Source: Nitrospira sp. (lineage in GTDB: Bacteria; Nitrospirota; Nitrospiria; Nitrospirales; Nitrospiraceae). From it: a stretch of 64,000 bases of DNA. Made by a program: the position numbers and the translations under genes. Below the pieces are notes generated by a model that did not search any database, was not told where the DNA came from, and was given only the letters and a program-made list of their open reading frames with translations. The stretch lies in contig JBAOHZ010000009.1 of assembly GCA_037045225.1 (NCBI GenBank), forward strand, positions 3,396,001 through 3,460,000. Reading direction: 5' to 3'. Position 1 is the stretch's first letter. Every line of letters starts with the position of its first letter. Below, piece after piece: positions 24,707 through 35,507 of this stretch.

Positions 24707-27186
24707 CGTATTCCTGTTGTGACGAATTGCGGCGTCAGGTCGTCCGTGACCATCCGACGCTGAACGGGATCGATTTTCTCGAGGTCATCGACCGTGCCGC
24801 GCCGACGGAAGCTGAGCGACAGCGGAAACTCGAACTGCATTTTGTGAAACCGTTGGGTGCGTTGACACTGACCGCAACCAACATTCGAATTGACGGCGGG
24901 GAGCGTGTGGTCGGTATTCAGGTTCTGACGGTGGTCGCCGGGAGCGGCTCCTCCGCCGACGTCTTGACCGTCGAGGTGGATCAAGCCGGCGATTTCTCCC
25001 GCTACACCCTGCGGCTGGTGACCGATACGCTGAATGACGCGGTTCCTCCTGGGATCGACCCGCAACTGGCGGCCATCGAGTTCTCCTTCAAGGTCGAATG
25101 TCCCAGTCCCTTCGATTGTGCACCGCAGCATCGTTGTCCGGAAGAACTCGGCCCCCTGCCGGTCATCGACTACCTGGCGAAGGACTATGCCAGTTTCAGG
25201 CGTGTCATGCTCGATCGGATGGCTGCGCTCATGCCGCAATGGACCGAGCGTAACCCGGCCGATGTCGGCGTGATGTTGGTGGAAGCGTTGGCCTATACCG
25301 CCGACCAGCTGAGTTACCAGCAGGATGCGGTCGCCACCGAGGCCTATCTGGGGACGGCCCGCCGACGTGTCTCGGTCCGCCGCCACGCTCGTCTCATGGA
25401 TTACTTCATGAGTGAGGGCTGCAACGCCAGGGCCTGGCTGCAGCTGCAGGTGTCGGTAGATGTGGTTCGGGGCGATCCTGCCGATCCTGCGATTCCAGTC
25501 GGTACCAGGTTCACCACCCGTATTCCCGGGCAACTCACGGTCATCGCCGACGATCCTCGTATCTATGAACGCGCCGAGACGATTTTCGAAGCCATGGAGC
25601 CGCTCCAGTCATTGTATGCCGATCACAATGAGTTGGCGTTTTATACCTGGAGCGATCAACGTTGTTGCCTGCCGGCAGGGGCAGTCTCGGCCACGCTGGC
25701 CGGTCATTATCCTCATCTGACGCCGGGAACCATCCTGTTGTTCGAAGAAGTGCTTGGCCCGGAAACCGGGTTGGCAGCCGATGCGAATCCCGCGCGGCGT
25801 CATGTGGTGAGGCTCGATCGTGTTGTCGCAACGGCGAGCGGTGGAACGCCGCTGACCGATCCTGTCACTGCCCAACCCATCACGGAGATTACGTGGCATG
25901 ACGGCGATGCGCTGCCGTTTCCCTTCTGTCTCTCAGCGGCGACCAGCGCCGGATACCGGGACGGCGTCAGCGTAGTGCGCGGGAATCTGCTGCTGGCCGA
26001 CCATGGCGTAACGCTGGCGGAAGAAGCACTGGGGGTGGTCCCGGAGCCGTTCCTCTCCATGCCGCGTTCGAAGGAGGGCGACCGTTGTGCGTCTCTGTCT
26101 CCGGAAATGATTCCACCCCGTTTCAGCCCAGGTTTGACCAAGGTTCCCCTGACGCAGGCAGGGCCTGTCTACGACCATACACAGTCGGCGCAGTCCGCTA
26201 GGCAATGGGATTTACGCGCGGCGCAACCGGCGATCGTCCTGACCGGGACCAAGGGGTCGGAGACCACCAACTGGACGGCGCGGCGGGACCTGCTGAATAG
26301 TGATGCGGCGGCGGACGAGTATGTGGTTGAGATCGAGAACGACGGCAGCGGCGTGATTCGCTTCGGCGACGATGTGCATGGCCGGCGGCCTGAGCCAGGG
26401 ACCGCCTTCACCGCCCGCTATCGAGTGGGCAACGGTCGCGCCGGTCATATCGGGGCGGACTCATTGGTCCATGTCGCGATCGGCATTCCGGAGATCAGAC
26501 AGGTGCGGAATCCCTTGCCGGCCCTGGGCGGGCAGGAGCCGGAATCCTTGCAGGATGTGCGTCAGCGCGCGCCGGTGGCGTATCGCATCCAGGAGCGAGC
26601 GGTGACACCGGCGGATTATGCCGAGGTGACCGAACGTCGCGCCGATGTGCAACGGGCTGCCGCCACGTTTCGCTGGACCGGCAGTTGGCACACGGTCTTC
26701 GTCACGGCCGATCGCGGGGGCGGTGCCGCCGTGACGGACGCGTTCAAGACGGACATCCGCACACACATCGAGCGGTATCGCATGGCTGGTCACGATGTGG
26801 AAATCGATGGACCCCAGTTCGTCTCGCTGGAGCTCGATCTGCACGTCTGTGTGGCGGCCGAACATTTCCGCAGCGACGTGGAGCGCGAACTGATCGAGGT
26901 CCTCAGTAATCACGACCTGCCAGACGGCCGCCGCGGGCTCTTTCATCCCGACAACTTTACCTTTGCGCAACCGGTCTATCTCAGTTCGGTGTATGCGGCG
27001 GCTCATCAGGTGGCAGGAGTCGAGTCGGTGGAGGTGCGCACATTCCAACGACAGGGCCGGCCGGAAAGTTCGGCGTTGGACAGTGGCCGTCTGGACATCG
27101 GACGGCTGGAAATCGCCCGTCTGGACAACGACCGCAATTTTGCGGAGCACGGTCGGCTGACGATTATGCTGGGAGGCGGGAAATGA
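24703..27186 (+). CDS. Baseplate assembly protein, gp6/J-like (Afp11-type)
   Basis: 827 residues. Contains DYLAKDYASFRRVMLDRMAA, NPADVGVMLVEALAYTADQL and a C-terminal baseplate-J-like region (RVGNGRAGHIGADSLVHVAI, AYRIQERAVTPADYAEVTER). This is the large wedge component that forms the baseplate ring around the hub. GTG 24703 starts inside the stop of the gp25-like gene. The N-terminal 130 residues (MTYSCCDELRRQVVRDHP) are typical of the eCIS version of this family. Confidence 0.9.
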   Translation: MTYSCCDELRRQVVRDHPTLNGIDFLEVIDRAAPTEAERQRKLELHFVKPLGALTLTATNIRIDGGERVVGIQVLTVVAGSGSSADVLTVEVDQAGDFSRYTLRLVTDTLNDAVPPGIDPQLAAIEFSFKVECPSPFDCAPQHRCPEELGPLPVIDYLAKDYASFRRVMLDRMAALMPQWTERNPADVGVMLVEALAYTADQLSYQQDAVATEAYLGTARRRVSVRRHARLMDYFMSEGCNARAWLQLQVSVDVVRGDPADPAIPVGTRFTTRIPGQLTVIADDPRIYERAETIFEAMEPLQSLYADHNELAFYTWSDQRCCLPAGAVSATLAGHYPHLTPGTILLFEEVLGPETGLAADANPARRHVVRLDRVVATASGGTPLTDPVTAQPITEITWHDGDALPFPFCLSAATSAGYRDGVSVVRGNLLLADHGVTLAEEALGVVPEPFLSMPRSKEGDRCASLSPEMIPPRFSPGLTKVPLTQAGPVYDHTQSAQSARQWDLRAAQPAIVLTGTKGSETTNWTARRDLLNSDAAADEYVVEIENDGSGVIRFGDDVHGRRPEPGTAFTARYRVGNGRAGHIGADSLVHVAIGIPEIRQVRNPLPALGGQEPESLQDVRQRAPVAYRIQERAVTPADYAEVTERRADVQRAAATFRWTGSWHTVFVTADRGGGAAVTDAFKTDIRTHIERYRMAGHDVEIDGPQFVSLELDLHVCVAAEHFRSDVERELIEVLSNHDLPDGRRGLFHPDNFTFAQPVYLSSVYAAAHQVAGVESVEVRTFQRQGRPESSALDSGRLDIGRLEIARLDNDRNFAEHGRLTIMLGGGK

Positions 27187-29993
27187 GTCTATCGCCACAG
27201 AACGAATGCGGCTGCTGTGCCGGTATCGCCGCTGAAACTCCCGCCCTGCTCATCAACAGACCGGGTCTTTCAGCAATCGCCTATCGTGTCGGAAGCTATC
27301 AAACGTTTCGCCGGAGCCTCCAGGCCAGGCTTTCCGACAGCCGTTGGCCGGTGCTGCGTGGATTGCGGACGCGCGATGACGACGATTTCACGGTAGCACT
27401 GCTGGATGCCTGGGCAATGACCGGCGACATTGTGTCCTTCTATCAGGAGCGGATCGCCAACGAGTCCTATCTCCGCACGGCAACGGAACGGCTGTCGATC
27501 CTGGAACAATCGCGGTTGCTTGGGTATCAGCTCGGACCAGGACTGGCCGCGTCGACGCATCTCGCCTTCACCATGGAGGAGGCGCCGGGCTTGCCGGAGT
27601 TAGCGGCTCAGCCGATGACGCTGGCGATCGGAACGAAGGTGCAAAGTATTCCGGGACCCGATGAACAGCCGCAAACCTTTGAGACGATCGAGGCCATCGA
27701 GGCGAGCCCGGCATGGAATGCATTCCGTGCCCAGCTGACTGAGGCACAGACACTCGTCTGGAACATGACGGAACTCTGGCTTGCCGGCGCGAACGTGACG
27801 CTGACGGTCGGCGATCTGTTGCTGATCGTCGCCTCGAATAGCGGCGGTTATGACGCGTCGATCCGAAAGGTGACCGGCGTGGAATCCACTCGCGAGGCGG
27901 ACCGCACACGGGTCTTACTCGCCACGATCTCGACCAGTGCGGGGAGTCTCTCCGCAAGCAAGCCCGGCGTCTACGTCATGCGGAGCGCGGCCTCGCCCTT
28001 CGGGCACAATGCTCCCTTGCAGCCCCAGTACAGCAGCGGGGTGTTTCAGGGAACGTTCAGCGAGTGGGCCCTGGATAGCGGCGAAGTGCAGAGCGCCATT
28101 ACCCTCAGCAGCCGCAACGACAAGATTCTCAAGAACAGTTTCGTCGTGATCGAACAGGACAATCCGGATGACGGCTCGCGTCTCTGGACGTTCAGCACGG
28201 TGACGGAGGTCACACATCGGTCGGTGGCTCGTTATGGCCTTGCCGGAAGCGGCACCAGACTCGACCTCAGTACCGGTTGGGCGAAAGGCGTCGACTCCAA
28301 GTTGGACCTATTGCGCACCATGACGGTCACGGCCCAGAGCGAGGAACTCGCGTTGGCGGAAAAGCCGCTGCCCTATCCGGTCTATGGCGAGACCCTGTCG
28401 CTGGAGCAACTCGTCGAAGGACTTGCGCCGGGTCGTCCGCTCGCCGTGAGCGGGAAGCGTCAGGCGATCCGAATCAGACATCCCCGTCCGGTGCCGTTTG
28501 GAGGACCCAGGGTACCGATCGGTACGCCGCCGCTCCCTCCGATGTTGCTGTTGGATGACGGCGGGTCGGTCACGCTGTCACCCGGCGATGTGCTGCATGT
28601 GCTCGGCGGGCCTTCGCAGCGGATCGGGCTGGAATTTGTGCCCATGACACCGGCGGAGTTCGGCGCGGCCTTGATCGACGGCGTGCCGCCGCTGTTGCGC
28701 CTGCCCTTGATGGATCGTGACGGCTTGACGGGTCTGCTCGATATCAGCGCGGGCGACATCGAGCTGGTCGCAGCTGACGCGAACGACGAGTCTGTTTCAG
28801 AAATCGTCTTCATCGACGACGCCATCGGGACCAGCATCATCCATGATCGCGACCGGACGACCCTCCAGCTGGCAACCTCGCTGACATATGTCTACGAGCG
28901 GACGACGGTGCACATCAATGCTAACGTGGCCGCCGCGACGCATGGCGAGACGGTGAGGGAGCCGCTGGGCAGTGGCGATGCAGCGGTTCCCTATCAGCAC
29001 TTTACGCTACGACAACCACCCGTGACCTATATCGGCGCCGACACGCCAGATGGTTCGGCCTCGACGCTCAAGGTCTATGTGAACGAGGTGCTGTGGCAGG
29101 AGGTGCCGTTCTTCTACGGCCATGGTCCTACGGAACGCATCTATATCACCAGGCAGGATGATGAGGGACGCACGACGATCCGCTTTGGTGACGGACTCAG
29201 CGGGGCGCGGCTGCCGACCGGTCAGAACAATGTGCGGGCGGAATATCGGAAAGGTACGGGGTTGGGCGGGCTGGTGCAGGCCGGCCAATTGAGTCTCTTG
29301 ATGAGCCGGCCGCTGGGGCTGAAGGGCGTGGTGAATCCGGAGGCGGCGCAAGGGGCCGAGGACCCGGAGTCGCGGGACGACGCGCGCACGAATGCCCCAC
29401 TGACCGTCTTGACCTTGGAGCGTGCGGTGTCGCTGCAGGACTATGAGGACTTCGCCAGGACCTTCTCGGGCGTCGCCAAAGCGCAGGCCGTGTGGGTGTG
29501 GGATGGACGGAAACGCAGTATTTTCCTGACCGTCGCCGGGCCTGGCGGAGAGGTACTCGCCGAAGACGGGTCTGTCATCACGAAGCTTCAGGATGCGCTC
29601 CGTGCGTATGGCGACCCCTATGTTCCCTTTACGATCAAGAGTTACCGGCAGGCCTGGTTCGAACTCGCGGGGACCGTGACGGTGCATCCGGACTACGTGA
29701 GCGAGACCGTGTTGGCGGAGGTGTCGGCTGATTTGCAGCGACGGTACGCCTTTGAAGCGAGAGCGTTCGGCCAGCCGGTGGCGTTGAGTGAGGCGATTGC
29801 GGCGATTCAGTCCATCGCGGGAGTGGTCGCGGTCGACATCGATACGTTCACTCGCAATGACGTGTCGGCACCTGCCATTCAACCACGCCTGATCGCGGAC
29901 CGTCCTGCCATGGGTGCAGATGGTCTGGTGCCGGCTGCGGAATTGTTGTTGCTCGATCCTGCGTCACTGACAAAACTGAAGGCGATCCAATGA
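27183..29993 (+). CDS. Second gp6/J-like baseplate assembly protein
   Basis: 936 residues with the same general order as the preceding protein: DDDFTVALLDAWAMTGDIVS, YQERIANESYLRTATERLS, then a C-terminal module (IYITRQDDEGRTTIRFGDGL, ALTVLTLERAVSLQDYEDFA-like segment). In T4 and Afp two non-identical wedge proteins pair (gp6 dimer or gp6-gp7), and the two adjacent genes here would fit a heterodimer. A cysteine-rich N-terminus (NECGCCAGI) is shared with other eCIS versions. Overlaps on both sides by four bases. Confidence 0.88.
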   Translation: MSLSPQNECGCCAGIAAETPALLINRPGLSAIAYRVGSYQTFRRSLQARLSDSRWPVLRGLRTRDDDDFTVALLDAWAMTGDIVSFYQERIANESYLRTATERLSILEQSRLLGYQLGPGLAASTHLAFTMEEAPGLPELAAQPMTLAIGTKVQSIPGPDEQPQTFETIEAIEASPAWNAFRAQLTEAQTLVWNMTELWLAGANVTLTVGDLLLIVASNSGGYDASIRKVTGVESTREADRTRVLLATISTSAGSLSASKPGVYVMRSAASPFGHNAPLQPQYSSGVFQGTFSEWALDSGEVQSAITLSSRNDKILKNSFVVIEQDNPDDGSRLWTFSTVTEVTHRSVARYGLAGSGTRLDLSTGWAKGVDSKLDLLRTMTVTAQSEELALAEKPLPYPVYGETLSLEQLVEGLAPGRPLAVSGKRQAIRIRHPRPVPFGGPRVPIGTPPLPPMLLLDDGGSVTLSPGDVLHVLGGPSQRIGLEFVPMTPAEFGAALIDGVPPLLRLPLMDRDGLTGLLDISAGDIELVAADANDESVSEIVFIDDAIGTSIIHDRDRTTLQLATSLTYVYERTTVHINANVAAATHGETVREPLGSGDAAVPYQHFTLRQPPVTYIGADTPDGSASTLKVYVNEVLWQEVPFFYGHGPTERIYITRQDDEGRTTIRFGDGLSGARLPTGQNNVRAEYRKGTGLGGLVQAGQLSLLMSRPLGLKGVVNPEAAQGAEDPESRDDARTNAPLTVLTLERAVSLQDYEDFARTFSGVAKAQAVWVWDGRKRSIFLTVAGPGGEVLAEDGSVITKLQDALRAYGDPYVPFTIKSYRQAWFELAGTVTVHPDYVSETVLAEVSADLQRRYAFEARAFGQPVALSEAIAAIQSIAGVVAVDIDTFTRNDVSAPAIQPRLIADRPAMGADGLVPAAELLLLDPASLTKLKAIQ

Positions 29994-32071
29994 ATCCTGA
30001 AGTCGACAAATTGTACCAACTGCTTCCGGCGCTTTATCGTATTCGCGACTCGGAACAGGGCGGACCCCTGCGCGCCTTGTGCGCAGTGCTGGCGGAAGAT
30101 ATCGCCGTCCTCCGCGAGAATCTCGACCGGCTCTACGACGACCAGTTCATCGAAACCTGCGCCGACTGGGTGGCGCCGTATATCGGCGACCTGATCGGCT
30201 ATCGGACGCTGCATGGCGTGACCGCACGTACCAGGAGCGTCCGCGCGGAAGTCGCAAACACGATCGCCTATCGGCGTCGCAAGGGCACGGCGACGGTGCT
30301 CGAACAGTTGGCGCGGGATGTCACGGGGTGGAATGCTCGGGTCGTCGAATTTTTTCAGTGGCTCGAGACCAGCCAATATATGAACCATGTTCGGCCGACC
30401 AATGTTGTCACGCCCGATCTGCGTCACTGGGAGGCCTTGGAGCGGCGCGACACGGCCTTTAACAGCCTAGCGCATTCCGTGGACGTACGGAGGATTGACA
30501 CCCAACAGGGACGGTACAACATTCCCAACATCGGGTTATTTCTCTGGCGCCTGGACGCCTTTTCGCTCCGTCGTTCGCCGGCCTTTCGTGTCGATGACGA
30601 ACGATTTCTGTTCAGTCCGTTGGGGAGCAACGTCCAATTGTTCACGCGGCCTCAATCGGAGGCCGACATTACCCACATTGCCGAACCGCTCAATGTGCCG
30701 GAGCCGATCAGTCGCAGGGTATTGGACCGGTATCTCGATCTGTATTATGGGCCGCAGTTGAGCCTGTTCGTCGAGGCGGACAACATGGCGACGGCAGTCG
30801 GCGATGTACAGGTGTGCAATCTGTCCGACGACGGTGTGAGTTGGGCGCATCTTCCGGTGAGCAAGGTGTCGATCGATCCGGTGCTCGGGCGGATCGCGTT
30901 CCCTCCCGGCACGGCGCCGGTCAACCTGCGGGTGACCTATCACTATGGCTTCAGCATGCCGACCGGCGGCGGGTCATATGAACGCAGCAAGACCTTTGCG
31001 CTGGGCGGCGGGTTTGCCGTGGTGACACAGGGGCAGAGTTTGCAAGTCGCACTCACGGCAGCTCAAGCCGGTGGGATCGTGGAAATCGACGACAGTGGAC
31101 GTTATCAGGAAACTCTGACGATGGCGGTCTCAGCCGCTGCCAAGGTGGAGGTGCGCGCGGCCAATGAACATCGGCCGACCGTCGTTCTCGGGGGCGATTG
31201 GTCGATCAGCCTGGCGCCCGGTTCAGAATTGACGCTGAACGGGCTCCTCATTACCGGGGGGCGGGTGCGGGTGACTGCGGCCGGCGGCGTCGGCACGCGC
31301 ATCCTGCGGTTGCGCCACTGCACGCTCGTCCCGGGACTCGGCCTTACGCGAGAGGGAGAACCCGTGTCGCCCGCTGAACCTTCCCTGGTTGTCGAGCGGG
31401 CCGGCACACAGGTCGAGATCGACCATTGTCTGACCGGAGGCCTGGTCTCGGTGGACAGCACGGAAGTCTCCATCACGAATACGTTGGTTGATGCGACAGA
31501 GCCGACCAGCGTGGCGTTTGCGGCGCCTGACGGTCTGGCTGCCGGCGGGGTGTTAACCATCGTCAATACCACGGTGATCGGGAAAGTTCATACGGTGCGT
31601 CTCGATCTTGCCTCCAACACGATCTTTGCCGCAGCGCTGGCTGCGAGCGATGTCTGGGCCCACCCAGTGCTGTCCGATCAAAACCAGCAGGGCTGCTGCC
31701 GTTTTTCCTTCGTGCCGTTGAATTCCATTGTGCCGCGCCGGTATCGCTGTCAGCCGGATCTTGCCGTGGATGCGGTGTTGCAGGAGGCCGATCAGCCCAA
31801 AGGCAGCCTCACCGATCCGGAAACACTCGCGGTTACTGTGGCGACGCAGGCTCGCGTGAGGCCGGCTTTCACGGTCCGTCGATACGGGCAACCGGCCTAT
31901 GGTCAGTTGGCCGGGCATTGTCCCGAAGAAATCAGTCGTGGAGCGGACGACGAGTCCGAGATGGGCGTGTTTCACGATGTGTTCGGGCCTCAGCGTGAAG
32001 ACAATCTCACGATCCGCTTGCAGGAGTATCTCAGGTTCGGGCTGGAGGCGGGACTCTTCCACGCCACTTGA
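29990..32071 (+). CDS. Baseplate/tail protein with tail-protein-I-like N-terminus (Afp12-like position)
   Basis: 693 residues. The N-terminus (VDKLYQLLPALYRIRDSEQG, then LRENLDRLYDDQFIETCADW) resembles phage tail protein I domains that attach peripheral parts to the baseplate. The middle and C-terminal part is beta-rich with short repeated strands (LTLNGLLITGGRVRVTAAGG, LVVERAGTQVEIDHC), suggesting a beta-helix. It could link the wedge to the DUF6519 beta-helix protein that follows. The ATG overlaps the previous stop. Assignment to Afp12 is by position and size, not a clear motif. Confidence 0.78.
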   Translation: MNPEVDKLYQLLPALYRIRDSEQGGPLRALCAVLAEDIAVLRENLDRLYDDQFIETCADWVAPYIGDLIGYRTLHGVTARTRSVRAEVANTIAYRRRKGTATVLEQLARDVTGWNARVVEFFQWLETSQYMNHVRPTNVVTPDLRHWEALERRDTAFNSLAHSVDVRRIDTQQGRYNIPNIGLFLWRLDAFSLRRSPAFRVDDERFLFSPLGSNVQLFTRPQSEADITHIAEPLNVPEPISRRVLDRYLDLYYGPQLSLFVEADNMATAVGDVQVCNLSDDGVSWAHLPVSKVSIDPVLGRIAFPPGTAPVNLRVTYHYGFSMPTGGGSYERSKTFALGGGFAVVTQGQSLQVALTAAQAGGIVEIDDSGRYQETLTMAVSAAAKVEVRAANEHRPTVVLGGDWSISLAPGSELTLNGLLITGGRVRVTAAGGVGTRILRLRHCTLVPGLGLTREGEPVSPAEPSLVVERAGTQVEIDHCLTGGLVSVDSTEVSITNTLVDATEPTSVAFAAPDGLAAGGVLTIVNTTVIGKVHTVRLDLASNTIFAAALAASDVWAHPVLSDQNQQGCCRFSFVPLNSIVPRRYRCQPDLAVDAVLQEADQPKGSLTDPETLAVTVATQARVRPAFTVRRYGQPAYGQLAGHCPEEISRGADDESEMGVFHDVFGPQREDNLTIRLQEYLRFGLEAGLFHAT

Positions 32072-32163
32072 CGAAGCAAGTTGTGCAAGGGGGTGGGGGG
32101 CCAGTCTTCCCACCGGGTCCTGAGCCATTGACGTAAACCGTATTATTGAGCAGGAGCGCACAC

Positions 32164-35100
32164 ATGAGTGGTGATTACAGCCGTAAACGATTCAACCCTG
32201 AGAAACATTACCAGGGCGTGCTGCGGCAACAGGGGCGGGTCGACCTCGATGCCGATTGGAACGAGTACGTCGATCTCCAGGACCGCCGGTGGCGAGCGGA
32301 AACGATCGATGTCGTGGGCCGCTCCGGTGTGCCCGCTGAGACGCCCGACGGCTTCAAGATCGCGGTGAGCAGCGGCGAACTCACGGTCGGCCAGGGACGC
32401 ATGTATGTCGACGGATATGTGGCGGAGAACCATGGAACTGCCTCGACATTCGACCCGACTCTCGAAGAAGGGTATGGAACCGCCGCGTTGCCCGTGAAGG
32501 ATCAGCCCTATGGCGGGCCGGTCACGGTGCCGCCTCAGACACGGTCGTTGGTCTATCTGGATGTCTGGCGGCGGGAAGTGACCCACCTCCAGGCACCGGA
32601 CCTGATCGAGCCGGCCGTCAACGTCGATTCGACGACGCGTCATCAGACCGCCTGGCAAGTGAGGTTATTGGCCAAGATTCCGCCGGACATCACGTGCGAA
32701 ACCCCGCTCAGCGACATTCCGGGCTGGCCGGCCGGCAACCGTTCCTCGTCGGCAAGGCTGACCACCACGACGGTGGCTGTGACCACGGAGCCGGATCCCT
32801 GTCTTGTGCCGCCGACCGGCGGGTACCGAGGCCTGGAGAACCATCTCTACCGTGTGGAGGTGCACAGCGCGACGACGACTACCGCCAAGGTCAAATGGTC
32901 GCGTGAAAACGCCCATGTAGCCACCACGCTACTGGAGATTCTCGCCGGACGCACGACCGTGCGGGTGGAGAGCCTCGGGCGCGACGATGTCCTGCGGATC
33001 AAGACGGGAGATTGGGTGGAATTGACGAGCGACCAGCGTGAGTTCGCCGGTCTTCCCGGCGAGATGCGCAAGGTGACGGTGGATGATGCCAACCAGACAC
33101 TGACCTTCAGTCCTGCGCTGCCGGCGGCCGACTTCCCGCAAGGTGTCGTCGATGCCGCCAAACATCTGCGCGTGATTCGGTGGGACCAGTCCGGCATCGT
33201 ACGGAAACCTGACGGGTCGCAGCTGGTCAACCTGGACCTCACCACCGACGGGTTGATCGAACTGTCCACAACGAATCCAAGTTTTGTGTTGGAACATGGC
33301 GTGCAAGCTACCCTGTCGGTCGTCGCAGGCGGCACGGTCCACAGCGGCGACTACTGGTGCTTTGTGGCCAGGACGGCGGATGCCGACATCGAGCGCCTGA
33401 ATCAAGCACCACCGCTCGGCATTCATCATCACCACGCGCACCTCGCCATCATTGAACCGAACGGTGAGATCCATGACTGCCGGACGGTCTTTCCGCCGCT
33501 CACGGAGCTGGCACCTGGCTGTTGCACGGTGGTGGTGCGGCCCGGTGAAGATATTCAGGCGGCCATCGATTCGCTGCCCGATGAAGGCGGCTGTGTCTGC
33601 CTCAAGGTCGGAGATCACGAGATCCAGGTGCCGATCCGCATCGAAGGATCACACGTCTCCTTGCATGGTGAAACATTGGGCGCGCGGGTCGTGCGAACGA
33701 ACGGCCCGGAAGTGTTGCGTATCGCCCATCCTGACGCCCTGTTCTTGGACCATGTCACGGTGAGCGGTATTTCCTTCGAACTGGAGACGAAGGGGAGTCA
33801 GGGGCAGGGTGTGCAGGCCCTGGTGGAAATGAATCGTTGCCGAAATACGACCGTCGAACGCTGCGTCCTCCATGCGCAGGTGTTGAGTCCGATCGCCGGA
33901 ATTATCATCGCCCGCTGCAACGACGTGAGCGTGATGAACTGTCTGGTCGACAATGTGCACTACGGTCTCTGGACGGCTGTCGATACGACGGGCCTCACGG
34001 TCGTGGGAAACCGCTTCGATGCCACGAACAGGCAGAAGAACGACGGTGGAATCGTGGGGTTGTTGCTGCAGGACCTGTCCTTCCCGGCGAGAATCGAACA
34101 GAATCGCGTCCTGGGATTTGTGTTCGGCATCGCGCTGAACGACGGCCTGTTCACCGGCGTGCCGGTGTCGCTCGCTGCGGGGTCTACGATTGCGGGTAAC
34201 TCCATCGTCCGATTCGGTACGCAAGCGAAAGCCGGTACCGTGAAGGCCTTCGGGATCGACGTGGCCGCCGATGACTGCGTGATCAGCGATAATATTCTGC
34301 TCTACAACTCACCTGAGTATGGCGGTATCGCTGTCAGCGGGAGGAACCCGGTCGTCGAGCGCAACCAACTTCGCTCCCTCTTGAAAGAGGCGGGCTCGGT
34401 TCGGCCGATCGCGCTCCTGCTGGCTCGCCTCGGGGAGAACGGTAGCCTCGGCTCCGTCGGCGGACGAATTGCCGCAAACCTGGTCCTGGGCGTGCAGGAC
34501 GGCATCACGGTGATCGGCAACGAGGGGGCTGAGGTGCTGGACAACCGGGTGGAAAGTGACGGGCAGGAGGTTCGGTTCGGTATTCTCCTGGCGTTTTCGA
34601 GTCGTGTCCGCCTGCATGGCAATCGTGTCACCAACACGTTATGGCCCATCGCGGCCAGCGGCGGCACGGCGAACGTCCTCGTCGAGAACAGTCTCGTGCG
34701 CGGCGACGGCGGTATCACGGTGCTCTTTCACACCTCCCTGACCTGCAGCCAGAATCGCATCGAAGACATGCGGCAGTGGGGCATCATCAGCCTGATCGGA
34801 TTTGCCAAATGCGCCGTGACCGAAAATCGCGTGCTTCATTGCGGGTATCAGGAAACGCCGTCCATCGGCATCGGGGCGTCCTTGCAGATCGGAGAATTGT
34901 GTGTGGAATCGTGCGAGGTGATGGACACCGGGGTGTCGCCGGATAATGCGACGGTAAGCCCGCTGGCCTGGGGAATCTTTGCGGACCTGATTCTGGAGGC
35001 ACGCGTGCAGAGCAATCTGGTCACCTATGCCAACGCGGCACTGTTGGATGCGAATCAGGAACATCGCGCGCTCTGGATGCGTGGCTGGTGGGAGCAGGTG

Positions 35101-35481
35101 ATCACCTTCGGCGCGGGGCAGGTGATTTTCGGATTCAGCGCTCAGGTTCTGGATAATAAGTTTATTGGGCCGGGCCGGTCGGCGTTGGTCGAAATCGCTC
35201 AACTGGCCGTAATCGACAATGTGTTCCGCCGTTTCGAACGACTGTTCTTCAGCAACAATTTCTGTTGGCATGCCAGCGTGGCCGCGCAGGGGACGGCGAC
35301 GGTGTCCGTCGCGGCACGGAGCGCCATCGTGATGGGCAACCATATCAAGACGAATGTGCCGATTCCGTCCGTGGATTTTCACGGGATAAAAGACGCGGTC
35401 TATATGGGCAACCTGGCTCAAGCCAACCCGGCGAATTTCGGCGGCGTTCCATCCTCAATTTCAGGCTTTAATCGACCATAA
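32164..35481 (+). CDS. DUF6519 protein with long right-handed beta-helix; candidate fibre or spike
   Basis: 1111 residues. N-terminal MSGDYSRKRFNPEKHYQGVL and RVDLDADWNEYVDLQDRRW are the DUF6519 signature of eCIS and phage baseplate-associated proteins. From about residue 450 the protein is a parallel beta-helix (pectate-lyase/NosD type) with repeated phrases such as GNRFDATNRQKNDGGIVGLL, NRVLGFVFGIAL and NRVTNTLWPIAASGG. No enzyme triad is evident, so it may be a receptor-binding or scaffold part. AGGAG precedes ATG 32164. It is the largest structural gene here and follows a gap of about 90 bases, so it could have its own ribosome entry. Confidence 0.82.
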   Translation: MSGDYSRKRFNPEKHYQGVLRQQGRVDLDADWNEYVDLQDRRWRAETIDVVGRSGVPAETPDGFKIAVSSGELTVGQGRMYVDGYVAENHGTASTFDPTLEEGYGTAALPVKDQPYGGPVTVPPQTRSLVYLDVWRREVTHLQAPDLIEPAVNVDSTTRHQTAWQVRLLAKIPPDITCETPLSDIPGWPAGNRSSSARLTTTTVAVTTEPDPCLVPPTGGYRGLENHLYRVEVHSATTTTAKVKWSRENAHVATTLLEILAGRTTVRVESLGRDDVLRIKTGDWVELTSDQREFAGLPGEMRKVTVDDANQTLTFSPALPAADFPQGVVDAAKHLRVIRWDQSGIVRKPDGSQLVNLDLTTDGLIELSTTNPSFVLEHGVQATLSVVAGGTVHSGDYWCFVARTADADIERLNQAPPLGIHHHHAHLAIIEPNGEIHDCRTVFPPLTELAPGCCTVVVRPGEDIQAAIDSLPDEGGCVCLKVGDHEIQVPIRIEGSHVSLHGETLGARVVRTNGPEVLRIAHPDALFLDHVTVSGISFELETKGSQGQGVQALVEMNRCRNTTVERCVLHAQVLSPIAGIIIARCNDVSVMNCLVDNVHYGLWTAVDTTGLTVVGNRFDATNRQKNDGGIVGLLLQDLSFPARIEQNRVLGFVFGIALNDGLFTGVPVSLAAGSTIAGNSIVRFGTQAKAGTVKAFGIDVAADDCVISDNILLYNSPEYGGIAVSGRNPVVERNQLRSLLKEAGSVRPIALLLARLGENGSLGSVGGRIAANLVLGVQDGITVIGNEGAEVLDNRVESDGQEVRFGILLAFSSRVRLHGNRVTNTLWPIAASGGTANVLVENSLVRGDGGITVLFHTSLTCSQNRIEDMRQWGIISLIGFAKCAVTENRVLHCGYQETPSIGIGASLQIGELCVESCEVMDTGVSPDNATVSPLAWGIFADLILEARVQSNLVTYANAALLDANQEHRALWMRGWWEQVITFGAGQVIFGFSAQVLDNKFIGPGRSALVEIAQLAVIDNVFRRFERLFFSNNFCWHASVAAQGTATVSVAARSAIVMGNHIKTNVPIPSVDFHGIKDAVYMGNLAQANPANFGGVPSSISGFNRP

Positions 35482-35507
35482 CACCTGTGGGGTAAAGGAG
35501 AACTCAT

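Noticed and set aside
24538..25533. 331-residue minus-strand frame
   Set aside because: Lies opposite the gp25-like and gp6-like baseplate genes, which overlap head to tail; the antisense translation has no recognisable domain.
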